Positions 42,791 to 52,839 are shown, numbered from the stretch's first letter. The stretch is 64,000 nucleotides of DNA from Stagonosporopsis chrysanthemi (GCA_022560025.1 JAFISE010000002.1:434001-498000), one strand, 5' to 3'. Translations and numbers: made by a program. The notes: generated from the letters alone by a model not told the origin.

Positions 42791-44341
42791 TCAGAGAGTG
42801 TAGGGCTCTTGTTTCCACGTAACCCTCCTCTCGTCTCTCATTCGATCGAAACGCACTACACTCTGCAGCAATACCTGTGCACCAAGCGCACAATCTACTT
42901 CCTCACAAAACTCCCTTGGATTGTGTGAAACGCCTTCCCTGCAAGGGACAAAAATCATGCTTGTCGGGCATCGTTTGCTGGTATACACGCTATCGTGCCC
43001 TGCGCCAGACGTCATCTCCATGACCAGATTCTGGCTATTGGGACCGAGAACAGAATGTGCGGATTGACGCACAGCGTGGATGCAGTCCGAGTGGAAGGTT
43101 GTGGCTGGTGAGTTGAAATCCTCCGTTATTCTGACAGAAAGCGGTAGGCCGGGAGTGCAGCCATCGTTCAAGCCGTCAATGTTTTCGCCAGCTGCAATGC
43201 GAGGGAAGTCGCGCTCGACGAGCTTCAACATCTCGGCAACGGTCTCGTCCTTCTTAGCGCGGATGTCTAAGCTGAACGTTACATCACCAGGGACGGTATT
43301 GGTGGAGCCGGGTTTGAGGTTAAGGATACCTGTTGATGCCAAAGCGTTGTTGGCCGTTGCCAATTTGTGTGAGTGCAGAATCATCTTCGAGGCTGTAAGC
43401 AGTGCATCAGCACGGGATTTGAGGTCTGTGGTGCCGGTGTGGGTGTCACGGCCCTTGACTGTGACAGTAAGCCATTTATATGCTTGTACACCAGCCACTA
43501 CGCCGATCTTCTTATTCGCCATCTCCAATAGTGGGCCTTGCTCAATATGAAGCTCAAAGTGTGCAGCCATTGGCATAGCCTCGTAACTCGCTGGTGTTGA
43601 CCCTAAGTAGCCAATCCGCTCAAGCTCGGACTTCTGAGTTGCAGTTCCTGGATGTACTTCGCGAAGGTTGTGTGCCTTCTCAAGGAGTATGGCACCAGCC
43701 CATACGCCAGACGATGCCATCGACATTGGAAAACGAGCACCTTCTTCGTTCGTCCAGTTCACGACACCAACTGGGTACTCAGTCTCAACCCAATTGTCGG
43801 CCAGAACTTTCAGCATCTCGACACCAGCAGTAACGCCGAGGATACCATCGTACCGTCCGCCTGTCGGCTGAGTGTCCAAATGGCTTCCTACATATGTCGG
43901 TGGCTTGTCGTTCTTCATGCCTGGCCGTACAGCGAATATATTGCCCATTTCATCGACTGTAGTTTTGCAGCCCAAGGCCTGCGTGGTCTCCACAAACCAG
44001 TCTCTCGCTTGCTTGTCGGTATCAGATAAGGCAAGACGAGACATCCCAGTCTCTGTAAGAGCCCTGTAACTATCAATATCTCATGATCACCAAAGCTTTG
44101 GAATGACTGACTTTCCCCATCTTTCACCGGTACCCCATTGACAAGTGTGATGGATATCTTGCATCAATCGCTCTCGGTTGACCTTCAGATCACTGAAATG
44201 CTCTTCTGTCATCTCTTTCGTACGGATCTGCCATCTTGGCGTAGTCGAGAAAGTTGCCCTCGCGATAGCGCTGCCTCTCAATGCGGGGTATCGTCTGCTG
44301 GCAATTCGAAGCGCAGGATACTTGACTGCAGACAAAGCCAT
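42791..44341 (-). CDS. Beta-ureidopropionase / N-carbamoyl amino acid amidohydrolase (M20 family)
   Basis: Exons 44341-44112 and 44063-42791 (48-nt intron, donor GTCAGT, acceptor TTACAG) give 500 residues. An AG six bases earlier (TAG) is a possible alternative acceptor. The first 45 residues are basic, Ala/Ser-rich and acid-free (ALRGSAIARATFSTTPRW), a likely mitochondrial presequence. The catalytic core has GSHLDTQPTGGRYDGILGV (metal-binding His and Asp), WTNEEGARFP (Glu pair), FELHIEQGP and GVVAGVQAYKWLTVTVKG, then SGAGHDSVY near the end. These define the zinc-dependent carbamoylase group, which includes the yeast beta-alanine synthase Pyd3 of reductive pyrimidine breakdown. The substrate could also be another N-carbamoyl amino acid. 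Confidence 0.88.
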
Positions 44342-44741
44342 TGCGAAAGGCTTAAAAAGTGTAGAGAAAGAACATTGGCTAGAAAATTGACAAGAAACGC
44401 GATATCACGAAGGACCCTAGGCGCATGTCATACGAGTATGCGCCCTAGGGTCTGAGCTGGATTGCCGATAAGAATGCGGGCAGGAGGGGTTCTGATAGGT
44501 TACCCGTCGGCGGATGGCCCGCGACCGGCGTCGGTTCTCCGATTGTCAACAATGGTCACACGATTCGCGCGTGGTGCTGATGCATTGAATAAACATCTTG
44601 CATTGTCTGCAGTATGCCTGTCGAAAGCTAGTTCGCGAGCTGGGTATCGAGATAATTTGCTGAAGAACGCCTGGACCGCGGCAATGTTGTGAAATAACGC
44701 AAAAGCCAATACATGCAGTCTTCACAACTGTAACTGGCTGC
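44342..44741. other. Intergenic region between SDE2 and the amidohydrolase
   Basis: 400 bp that serve as 3' region of SDE2 and promoter of the amidohydrolase (both minus strand). It contains the inverted repeat at 44413-44452. Confidence 0.5.
44413..44452. repeat. Inverted repeat, 14-bp arms
   Basis: GACCCTAGGCGCAT (44413-44426) is matched 11 bases later by its reverse complement ATGCGCC-CTAGGGTC (44438-44452), with one extra C. It lies 72-111 bp upstream of the amidohydrolase start, so it could be an operator-like dimer site or a hairpin in the leader. Confidence 0.85.
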
Positions 44742-45569
44742 TCACGATGCTTTTCCCTTTCCTTTGCCCTCGAATTCTGGCTGCTTCACATCCTCTTCAG
44801 ATACTTCTTCTTCTTCTTCTTCACTATCGCTCATAAACTCGTCATCCTCGTCGTCCCAACCGAACAGAGCACGCTGTTGCGCAGGCTTGGACGACGAAGC
44901 ACTCGGTTTAGGCTCTCCTTCGTCCTCGTCCTCTGAGCTCACCATCTGCGCCAAGAGCATCTTCTCAATCGCTTCTTTTGTCTTGTTCTCCGCCTCCTCT
45001 TTGTCCTCGAGCCATTTGCCGTCCAAACGTGCCTTGCCGCCAGCATTCTGCAGCTCTTCCTGCTTGCGTTCTGTGCTGGCCACAATATCTTCCCACCTCT
45101 TTCTGCGCTCATCCTTCTCCCGCTGTTCCATCTCCGGCTTGATCACAAGATACTCGGCAAGTGTCTTGGCTTCCGCGACGGTGCGTAGTCGGCGACCATC
45201 TAGATTCCGAGACGAAGCATTCGCATCGGCCTGGTTCTTCTTCTTGCGCGAGGACATGCGGCCACCCTGAGCGCGCAATATGGATCCGAAGCCACCTTTT
45301 CCACCACAAAGAGGTACAGTCAAGCGCAGTGAAAGGAATGTGTCTGATGGTGAGGAGAGAAGTGTCGAAACAGGCTCATCGGCATGGCGTACTGCTCGGC
45401 GTGAGTTCGTCGTGAGGATATACGAGGAGTTTTGAATCCAAGGAGCGCGCTCGTATAGTGTGTCGTAGAGAGATGTGAGAGATGCATCCTTGAGGGTTGT
45501 GAAAGCAATGTTCTGGCCCTTGACGCTGTCGACGATGACCGTCACTGGGGGCTGGGAGGCAGGCTCCAT
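44742..45569 (-). CDS. SDE2: Sde2, telomere maintenance / splicing factor
   Basis: A single exon of 275 residues from the ATG of MEPASQPPVTVIVD. Residues 1-85 form a ubiquitin-like fold that ends in LCGGKGGFGSILRAQGGRMS. The Gly-Gly before Lys is the known cleavage site of Sde2 proteins, where a ubiquitin-specific protease frees a C-terminal fragment starting with KGG. In fission yeast that fragment enters the spliceosome and is needed to excise a subset of introns. The helical middle part (about residues 130-210) and the acidic tail (a run of Asp/Glu near 250-265) are typical. It is nuclear. It is divergent from the ribosomal protein gene eS10 with 326 bp between starts. Confidence 0.93.
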   Translation of the reverse strand: MEPASQPPVTVIVDSVKGQNIAFTTLKDASLTSLYDTLYERAPWIQNSSYILTTNSRRAVRHADEPVSTLLSSPSDTFLSLRLTVPLCGGKGGFGSILRAQGGRMSSRKKKNQADANASSRNLDGRRLRTVAEAKTLAEYLVIKPEMEQREKDERRKRWEDIVASTERKQEELQNAGGKARLDGKWLEDKEEAENKTKEAIEKMLLAQMVSSEDEDEGEPKPSASSSKPAQQRALFGWDDEDDEFMSDSEEEEEEVSEEDVKQPEFEGKGKGKAS

Positions 45570-45895
45570 GTTGTTTTCGTGGCGCTCGAGTCCCACGCAA
45601 AAGAGAAAGTCTGTGAAGCTACTGGAAAAGGTAGCTTGCAAAGCGATCTGAATATATGGTGAATGGGTTTGGTGAAGATGGTGTTGTCGTCAGTGAGGGA
45701 GGCGGCGAACTTTGACGATCGCGACCAGCTCATAGGCCCGTGCGCCTTCCTCCTCTTCTCCGCCGCCAAGTTTCGCTTATGCTAGTGCAGCAGGCACGAA
45801 CGTCGATATTCGTGCCTGCCGTTCGAGCATTTTCTCCCCATCGTCCATCCACCACTAATCCACAGCATCCCTCGAGACTTCTCGCAACAGTCAAG
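45570..45895. promoter_or_regulatory. Likely bidirectional promoter of SDE2 and RPS10
   Basis: 326 bp between divergent start codons. It contains a pyrimidine-rich stretch before the eS10 start, as is common for ribosomal protein genes. Confidence 0.5.
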
Positions 45896-46673
45896 ATGCT
45901 TATCCCCAAGGCCGATCGCAAGCTCATTCACGAGTTAGTCTCCCTTACCACCGCCCATGCGCCGCCGCGCTCGAGCTCTGAAGTTTCGCACGAAATCTCG
46001 ACTTGATCATGAGCAGCATTTGGTCCCCTCAATTTCCAATTGTAGAATTATGCTAACGTTGTTTCTTCAGGTACCTCTTCCGAGGTTAGTATTTTACCCA
46101 CGCGCGAGCCATGGCTATGGCACAACCGTATATTTTACTCGCAGTTTTACTGCACATAAGGACAGGCTGACACACGGTCACCACAGAGGGCGTTCTCGTT
46201 GCTAAGAAGGACTTCAACCTTCCCAAGCACGGCGACATCGACACCAAGAACCTTTTCGTCATCAAGGCTTGTCAGTATCCCCAGTCAGCAAGTCCGTGAC
46301 TCTGGTCTAATGCCGTGCAGGCCAGTCTTTGACCTCCCGCGGTTACGTCAAGACCCGCTTCTCGTGGCAGTACTACTACTACACCCTCACCCCCGAGGGT
46401 CTTGACTACCTCCGCGAGTGGCTCCACCTGCCCGCTGAGATCGTTCCTCAGACCCACATCAAGCAGCAGCGCTCTGCTCCTCCCCGGGGTATGCTCGGTG
46501 GTGACGGCGAGCGCCGTGGTGGCCGTGGCGGCCCCCGCGGTGACCGTGGCGACCGTGAGGGTGGCTACCGCCGCCGTGATGCTGGCGAGAAGGCCGAGGG
46601 TGCTGCCCCTGGCGAGTTCAAGCCTGAGTTCCGTGGTGGCTTCGGGCGAGGCCGTGGCGCCCCTGCCTCTTAA
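45896..46673 (+). CDS. RPS10: 40S ribosomal protein eS10
   Basis: Exons 45896-45933, 46071-46084, 46187-46270 and 46321-46673 (introns 137, 102 and 50 nt) give 162 residues. The assembled N-terminus MLIPKADRKLIHEYLFREGV, followed by KDFNLPKHGDI, and the central WQYYYYTLTPEGLDYLREWL are exact family signatures. The C-terminal third is an Arg/Gly-rich tail (RRGGRGGPRGDRGDREGG). The protein sits on the beak of the small subunit. The second coding exon is only 14 nt (it carries YLFR), and the first two introns are much longer than the window's norm, as often seen in ribosomal protein genes, where introns can regulate expression. Confidence 0.96.
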
Positions 46674-46914
46674 GCAATTGATCTTTGCTTGAGGAGTATG
46701 GACTAGATACAGGATCATCTTTTGCTGCATTACAAAAAGGGACAGGACCTGGTGGCATACGGCGAAATGAAAGGATGATACCACGAATGTATTACTCGTA
46801 CGAGATGCAGCTTCGCACTCGACGACCACTTTCACAATGATACCCAATTCGTTCAGTGAGCTCTGCCTGTTCCGTGATCTGTCTCAAGCACGACTTCTCT
46901 TATTGTTATCATAT

Positions 46915-48687
46915 TTAATGCCCACCCTTCCCAGGTTTCATCAACCCACTCCCTCTCGCAACCCACTGCACCTCGACCTGCTCAATGCCAATCTGTCCGC
47001 CCATCTCTTTCTTGACAACTTCTTGTGCGTTCCGCAGTCTTTCATCCAAAGTCTTGCCATCGTCTTTCTTCTCGAACTTTCTGCCTACAATAGCAATATT
47101 CCTCGTACTCGGTATCCTGAGGTGTTCTTTCTCGACGACAAACCCCATGCTCTCCGTCAACGAGCTTGTCCATGAGCACAAGCTCGCGTACGCGCTTGGC
47201 TGCGCGTTCTTGTTTCCCTTTGGCTGCCCATCATCAGGAACGTATTTCTTGACTGCGGGTGCGCGGAACCGTGTGCCTCCGAAGTCGTGACTGCAGCATG
47301 GAATTGCGATGAAAGGCGAGGAAGAGAGGGAAGCCAGAAGCGGTGTCCAGGGCGTAAGCTCGTCCGCATGATTCGACACAATGAACGTGCCATGCGGGAA
47401 GACACCGTTGTGGCTCGGCGGGCCTTGCTCATCCTTCTCGCTCGAGTCGGTCTTCAGAACCTCAGGGATGAGCAGCATTTCTCTGAGCTTCCCCTGGCAC
47501 TCTGTCGGAAATGTATCCCACGTCTTTCGTCTCCTGGCGTCGAAACCCCAACCCTTCCACCCTTCCTCGTTCAGGATGTACACCAAGAGCCCATTCCCAC
47601 AACCAATGTCAACAAATCCAGGGAAAGACTTCTGCGCACTCGCCCTCCTCGCCTCGCCTTCTCCCTCACCATACATGCCCACCCAAAGCTCCATGAGAAA
47701 CGCGCTGATGCCCAGATCCTCAAACACATGTTTGCCCGGCGGTGTCTGCTCGACCCAGCCTTCAATCAGGACTTTTGCATATTTGCCCTTGAGATACGCA
47801 TAGGTGTCTTGAAAGGGCTTTTGTGCGATGATCTGGTCGTGGTGCACGCGCTTCTTGTATCCTGCAGCCCGCCCGCGTGAGTGCTTGTGAATGACTTCGA
47901 GCAGCTTGAGAGCGGTGCGCGAGAGTCTGTTGTCTAGCGGGTGCGACGGGAAGAGGTCAAAGTAGATTGAAAGATGGCCGTTTGACGACAGAAGGGGGGG
48001 AGGTTTGTGGAAGTATGTATAGAGGATTGCGAGGCGCTGGACGATGGGGTGGTAGTAGGGGATATCCTCCGGCTGGGAGACGTGCGGGATGTAGATCACC
48101 ATGTAGCGCTCTGCATCCACGGTTTCTGTTTCTCCATTTGCGCAGACTGTGGTTGGCGTGCTTGAGGTGAAGAGGTGACAGGTCTGCACTAACACGTTGT
48201 CTACTTTTGGGTTTCGAGGAATTAGCTTTCGGACTACTGTCCAGGTTAGGTCGTAACCATCTATACCACCTTCAACAAGACGTGGGCGGTGATCAGCACG
48301 TAAATGCTTAACAATATCCGCCAGACCCAGTGGTGTGGTGGCTTGCGGATTATAGGATGCATCGTTGAAGCTGGCGTACGAAAGCTCGGCACGAGCGAGG
48401 TGCGAAGCTGTCAGGTTGGGATTCTCAAGGAGGTTGCGGCTGACATCAAGAAAGTACTGCGGTGTAAAGCTAGCAGGGGCTGATTGCACGATGGTCCAAG
48501 TATCAGGTGGGAGGCCGGTGGAGAGCGTAGGTGCTGAGGCAGGTTCGTAGGGCGTGAACTTTTCCGGCGCAGATTGCGAGTCCGACTCTTTCTTGCTCGT
48601 TGTCTTCTGTTTCTGAGCCGCTGCCGGCTTTGCGTCGCTTTCCAGTGTCAACCTCGACATTGCTTCTTGAGCCAGGTTTTCGGCCAT
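46915..48687 (-). CDS. TRM44: tRNA(Ser) uracil-2'-O-methyltransferase Trm44
   Basis: A single exon of 590 residues from the ATG of MAENLAQEAM; codons upstream lack an ATG. The AdoMet-binding signature FVDIGCGNGLLVYILNEEGW near residue 362 is followed by KGWGFDARRRKTW, a stretch peculiar to Trm44. Earlier marks are YDLTWTVVRKLIPRNPKVDN, DIPYYHPIVQRLAILY and TYAYLKGKYAKVLIEGWVE. SNHADELTPWTPLLAS and FIAIPCCSHDFGGTRF complete the fold. The enzyme puts the 2'-O-methyl group on U44 of tRNA-Ser in the cytoplasm. It is convergent with RPS10 (241 bp between stops). The length is normal for filamentous fungi. Confidence 0.93.
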   Translation of the reverse strand: MAENLAQEAMSRLTLESDAKPAAAQKQKTTSKKESDSQSAPEKFTPYEPASAPTLSTGLPPDTWTIVQSAPASFTPQYFLDVSRNLLENPNLTASHLARAELSYASFNDASYNPQATTPLGLADIVKHLRADHRPRLVEGGIDGYDLTWTVVRKLIPRNPKVDNVLVQTCHLFTSSTPTTVCANGETETVDAERYMVIYIPHVSQPEDIPYYHPIVQRLAILYTYFHKPPPLLSSNGHLSIYFDLFPSHPLDNRLSRTALKLLEVIHKHSRGRAAGYKKRVHHDQIIAQKPFQDTYAYLKGKYAKVLIEGWVEQTPPGKHVFEDLGISAFLMELWVGMYGEGEGEARRASAQKSFPGFVDIGCGNGLLVYILNEEGWKGWGFDARRRKTWDTFPTECQGKLREMLLIPEVLKTDSSEKDEQGPPSHNGVFPHGTFIVSNHADELTPWTPLLASLSSSPFIAIPCCSHDFGGTRFRAPAVKKYVPDDGQPKGNKNAQPSAYASLCSWTSSLTESMGFVVEKEHLRIPSTRNIAIVGRKFEKKDDGKTLDERLRNAQEVVKKEMGGQIGIEQVEVQWVARGSGLMKPGKGGH

Positions 48688-49149
48688 GTTCAAATCGCTG
48701 CCAAGTCTATCTCTTTCAAAAGCGTGAGTCACACGCGCTCCAGCGCTGTTGCCCTTCGATATATCAGATATGGAGTCGTAGGTAGTTTCTCAGGCAGGTA
48801 AACATGTTCTACTTCATCCTGACAGAGCTGATGTGTATTGTGGTGTTGGTCAAGACACGGCGACGATGCTGAAGGAAGTTGACTAGTTTCTCGCTTGCAG
48901 ACAGTTATGAAAATTGTCAGGGTATGCGATTAAGGTCACATAATTTCAAAAGGTCAGGAATACACAAGCAACGGACAGTGAAGGTAGGCTATCGTCGGCA
49001 TGTCCAAAAAAAATTGACCCATGGCATGCATGCATTTGTGTATCGTCTATTTGACTTCTAGTGGTCTCCTTCATGAACCCGCCCTCGCGCGCTATGTAAC
49101 GCCCCTCAAAAGTTCGACCAAATCACTTTCAGCATAGCACCTTCAACGT
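48688..49149. other. Intergenic region
   Basis: Promoter of TRM44 and 3' region of GNA1 (both minus strand). No gene seen. Confidence 0.5.
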
Positions 49150-49752
49150 TTACCTCCCATAGTAATGTGCCATTTCGAGTCCCGCCCTCTTAAACCCACA
49201 CTTGACGTAGAACCCCTCATTCGCTTCACTACAATCCAAAATCGTCTTGTAACACCCGACCTTCTCGGCGACAAAGTCCAGCGCCTGAATGATCCTAAGC
49301 CCTAGCTTCTTGCCCTGCTGGTCTTTTGCGACGGCAATGTCCTCGATGTGACCGACCAGTCCCAGCTGGTGGATAAACTTGCGCTCGACGATCAGCGCGC
49401 CGGTGCCGACAATGTGTGACGAGGCATCGAGGATGGCGAGGAGGAAGTACGAGTCGTTGCGCGAGGCCATCCATGTGTAGCGCTCGTTCCATGCCTGTCG
49501 GTGTGCAGTGTTAGCCTTTGGTGTCACTGAGCGCAGGGGTTGTAGCAGTGCAGGGGTTGCAAGTACCTCTTCGGAGACATCGCCAACTGTGGTCAATACC
49601 CTCAAGACGTCCAGGAAGCCGTTGTGGTAGTCCTGGCGCTGGATGGGCCGGCAGGTGTAGCCTTCTGGCAGCTCCTTCAGAACTTCGGGGGAGATGAGCT
49701 CGGTGCTGAAGAGGGGCGCTGTTGCGTCGTCGACGGGAGTTTGGAGGGCCAT
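49150..49752 (-). CDS. GNA1: Glucosamine-6-phosphate N-acetyltransferase
   Basis: Exons 49752-49567 and 49494-49150 with a 72-nt intron (GTACTT donor, CTAAC branch-like motif, CAG acceptor) give 176 residues. After splicing the key region reads VLTTVGDVSEEAWNERYTWM, the Gna1 signature. The GNAT fold follows: GTGALIVERKFIHQLGLVGH, IEDIAVAKDQQGKKLGLRII (acetyl-CoA pyrophosphate-binding QxxGK/LG loop), and DCSEANEGFYVKCGFKRAGL at the end. It makes GlcNAc-6-phosphate from acetyl-CoA in the route to UDP-GlcNAc, which feeds chitin, GPI anchors and N-glycans. The intron is a multiple of three and has no stop, so the unspliced RNA would give a 200-residue protein with 24 extra residues. Confidence 0.93.
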   Translation of the reverse strand: MALQTPVDDATAPLFSTELISPEVLKELPEGYTCRPIQRQDYHNGFLDVLRVLTTVGDVSEEVLATPALLQPLRSVTPKANTAHRQAWNERYTWMASRNDSYFLLAILDASSHIVGTGALIVERKFIHQLGLVGHIEDIAVAKDQQGKKLGLRIIQALDFVAEKVGCYKTILDCSEANEGFYVKCGFKRAGLEMAHYYGR

Positions 49753-50269
49753 TGTGAGTTGCTGGAGTCTGGCTGCGGCTGCCAGTGTGTCTTGCGAGCA
49801 AGATGTGTTTTAGGCTTGCAATTGGAGGCTGTAGAGGGGAGGGGATCTTAGAGGGGTACTCAAATGAAGCGTTATCGATAAGCGGAGAAGCGGTGAGATG
49901 CAAGTCTGTAGGTGCAAGTTCAAGCAGTGTGCAAGTCAGGCAGTCAATATCACAGAGAAAGGAGGCTCCTTTGCTCAAGTACTTTTTTTTTTTTGAAAAG
50001 CTAGAGCTATACACGGTCGCTGACAGCTGAAAGCCAACCATCTGCATCCCAGTCAGGAACCAATTCGTGATCTAAAAATAGACCACCAGGTTTCCCTCTT
50101 CAGAACGTCATCCAATAGTCAGCCTCGACATTGCATTGAGCATGGCTGATTGTCGCTCACTCCTTCGGCATTACTAAGGGCCGCATGAACTGTCCCTGCG
50201 GATGAACGCTTCGCGAGTTCGTGTACCAGACTTCTCCACAGGCTGAACGAGTCACGAAACCATAACATG
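49753..50269. other. Intergenic region
   Basis: Promoter of GNA1 and 3' region of the next minus-strand gene. It contains a T12 run at about 49983-49994. No gene seen. Confidence 0.5.
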
Positions 50270-51031
50270 CTACAGTGCATGCTTCGCGCTCTCGTCTTCA
50301 GGCAACGTCCACCCAACATCATCCATACAGGGCTGTAACGCCTGGGTCTCGAGTTGGAGCAGCTCGTGCTGAAGCGTCCTGCGTGTCTTGCAATACACTT
50401 CCTCGTACATCGCAGCTTCCCAGCGCAGCCCCGAGTTGCTCCCATAGAGCCAATCCACTATGGTCCAACTGGGATCCAGTGGCGTCTCGAGTGCCGGCGG
50501 ATCGCAATCGATTAGCGGCTTGTTGAAGTGCCATCTCGAGATCTCGTTGACCGTGAGCACCCACGCTGTCGTTATCTCATTGCAAGCATGGGCGAAAAGG
50601 GACGCAGCTTTATCCAGTAAGGTGGGCAGGTTCTGAGTCCATAGGTCGTCTTGTCTCCTATGCTCTTCTTTTGCGTTCCAGCCTTCTTGGGCGATCTGCT
50701 GGAAGTTGTACATAGGGCGCTCAGCGTTGTCCAAGTATGATTGTACGCTGCGGATACGCGCAGCGTACTCCTCGAACTCCTGCTCGATGGCCGTCTGGCG
50801 GTTGAAGAATGGTCTCAGGACCTTGAGCTGAATTCGGTCGCAGAAGGGCCTGTCGCTGGCTGCACATGCTCTTTTGACAGTCGTACTCTTGACGATTTGC
50901 AAGCCGTGCAAGCAAAAGGTTGGTCCGCCAGCGTCTTTTATGCGGCATAGTCGCTGTGCGAAATTGCATGCTAGGAAGACAGACTTTCGAGTGTGACCGC
51001 AGCTGAAGGTTGTCTCTTCCAGATAGCACAT
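50270..51031 (-). CDS. Hypothetical protein with Cys/His-rich N-terminus
   Basis: A single exon of 253 residues from the ATG of MCYLEETTFSCGHTRKSVFL. The first 65 residues hold eight cysteines and two histidines (CGH, ACNFAQRLC, TFCLHG, ACAASDRPFC), which could bind zinc. The middle is a charged helix (QEFEEYAARIRSVQSYLDN), and the C-terminal half is Trp-rich (WVLTVNEISRWHFN, WTIVDWLYGSNSGLRWEAAM). I do not recognise the family. Similar short Cys-start proteins of unknown role are common in Dothideomycetes. The uniform coding character over 250 codons supports a real gene. Confidence 0.6.
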   Translation of the reverse strand: MCYLEETTFSCGHTRKSVFLACNFAQRLCRIKDAGGPTFCLHGLQIVKSTTVKRACAASDRPFCDRIQLKVLRPFFNRQTAIEQEFEEYAARIRSVQSYLDNAERPMYNFQQIAQEGWNAKEEHRRQDDLWTQNLPTLLDKAASLFAHACNEITTAWVLTVNEISRWHFNKPLIDCDPPALETPLDPSWTIVDWLYGSNSGLRWEAAMYEEVYCKTRRTLQHELLQLETQALQPCMDDVGWTLPEDESAKHAL

Positions 51032-51918
51032 GGTGGTTGATTGAGGGCGCTAAAGGGGAAAGTTGATCAAACAATCAACAATGTCTTTCCGGCGATTTGC
51101 TCACCATCATCGATGAGAGTGAAAACTGCTGCGACGGAGCGGCAGCACCCGACATCGGTAAGAGGCATGGTTTGTCTCCGCACGCTGCTGAAGCATGCAT
51201 AATGCACCATATAGCTGATCGCCCGAACAGAAGGACCACGCGTTGATAGTGAAACTGAGCCGATGTCGAAAAGGGAAAGCTGAAGTTCAAGGTAACGAGG
51301 CTGAAGGCAAATTACGGCAGCAATGTTGAGAGCAACTGGCCAGACCGAGAAAAGAAATGCAAATCCAACGAAATGGCAACGACGATGAGATTGGAGAACC
51401 TGAGAGCCATGGAAGGCAAAGACGAACCACAGACAGGGACACATCTAGCCTCACTTGTCCGACTTAGATGTAGGCATTGGGAAATCAAAGGGCGGCATGC
51501 TCTGGCACTAGCTCTCCCAGATAGTGGTGCAGTTGTCAATGCGCACTATAGTTCATTGTCTCGAACGGATCATCGCCAACCGAGTGCATGCAGGGAGCTC
51601 GAACTGGCCGTTGAAAGGATGTAGTAATCTTCAGTTGGTGGGAGTTATGTATGAAGCGTGCGCTTGTCGAATGGCGTCCAGGATGAGCTGCAATGGAGCA
51701 ACTTGCGACTGTGAGCAGAATCAAAATCACACGGCAGTGCAAGAAGTCCAGATGTTTGTTCATGATCGTGCCATTTCTTTGTGTGAAATCCTGTTGACTC
51801 CATGATCGTTACAGGACAGGTATCCGAAAGCTCCCGCAAGCCATTTCATTCGTATGATGGCTGCTTATGCAGAGAAACACGCTCGTTGAACTCCACCATC
51901 CCAGCGCCTGTTGATCCC
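51032..51918. other. Intergenic region
   Basis: 0.9 kb between the hypothetical gene and the 3' end of RPL43. The short frames on both strands are not convincing. Confidence 0.45.
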
Positions 51919-52412
51919 TTAAACCTCAGCAATCTCACGGAGACGACGGATGGTCGACCTTGTAGCGGCAGCGGCGGGGGTACTGCGGGTGCAGGTTAGC
52001 ATTGGTTCTTCTGCCTGGTGCCGCGCGTTCCAATCTTTGTGTCGAGAGGTACAACGAGCGATGCGGAGAGGTTTCTTACGCGACGGTGTAAGCACCACCG
52101 GCGGTGGTCTTGCGGCAGGAGCGGCAGTTCCAGATACCGACGGCCTGGCGCTTGACAGCGTTCTTGCCGCAGAACTGGCACACGTAGCGGGCGTGCTGTG
52201 TGACCTGGGGGGGGAGCGTCAACAAATCGTCCTTCGGGCGTTGCGGAGTCCTGTGGGTGTACGCACTTCCATCTTCTTGACCTGCTTACGGAGCGAGGCA
52301 CCGTAACGGGTACCGTACTTTCCGGTGATGCCGACCTTCTTAGTGCCTACATCACAAATCAATATCGCAGTCCTATCGCGCGAGAGGTTGGGGCAGCCGT
52401 ACGCTTGGTCAT
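51919..52412 (-). CDS. RPL43: 60S ribosomal protein eL43
   Basis: Exons 52412-52403, 52346-52267, 52204-52080 and 51982-51919 (introns 56, 62 and 97 nt) give exactly 92 residues, the standard size. The sequence reads MTKRTKKVGITGKYGTRYGA, continues KQVKKMEVTQHARYVCQFCG, then IWNCRSCRKTTAGGAYTVA, and ends AAATRSTIRRLREIAEV. The four cysteines (CQFC and CRSC) form the zinc ribbon that holds the protein on 25/28S rRNA. The first coding exon is only 10 nt (ATG plus two codons and one base), which simple gene finders will miss. All junctions are supported by the invariant family sequence. Confidence 0.96.
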
Positions 52413-52839
52413 TTTTGCGGTGTTGTGGTGGGTTGAACGGAGTAGACAAAGTTCTCGGTCGCGCTTCAAATTCGATCGTGTGGGCAGGCAAGCTTAGCGG
52501 GAACCTTGGCGGCGCCTTCCTGCTTTGGGCGCGCCTTCCTGGCGGATCAACCAACACCGACTTAAGCGAGTGCTGGGGTGGGGTACATCGTCACCAGCAA
52601 CAACAACTGCAGATTCAAGTTGATGCTCCAGAGGAAGCGTGTGTTGAAGGGTGTTGCCGATTCACTTTTCACAATTCGCCGACACTGAGTCCTTAAATAT
52701 AAAGATGCGGATTACGCCGAGGCACACGGTTGCACAAGCATCACAAAAGAATGAATTGTTTGAGGTCGATGTGCGATTAAACGCTTTTTGAAAGTGGCTG
52801 TTTCCCTGTGTTTTTATCGCTTTGTTGGTGTATCTTATT
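52413..52839. other. Intergenic region
   Basis: Promoter of RPL43 and 3' region of POP1 (both minus strand). No gene seen. Confidence 0.5.
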
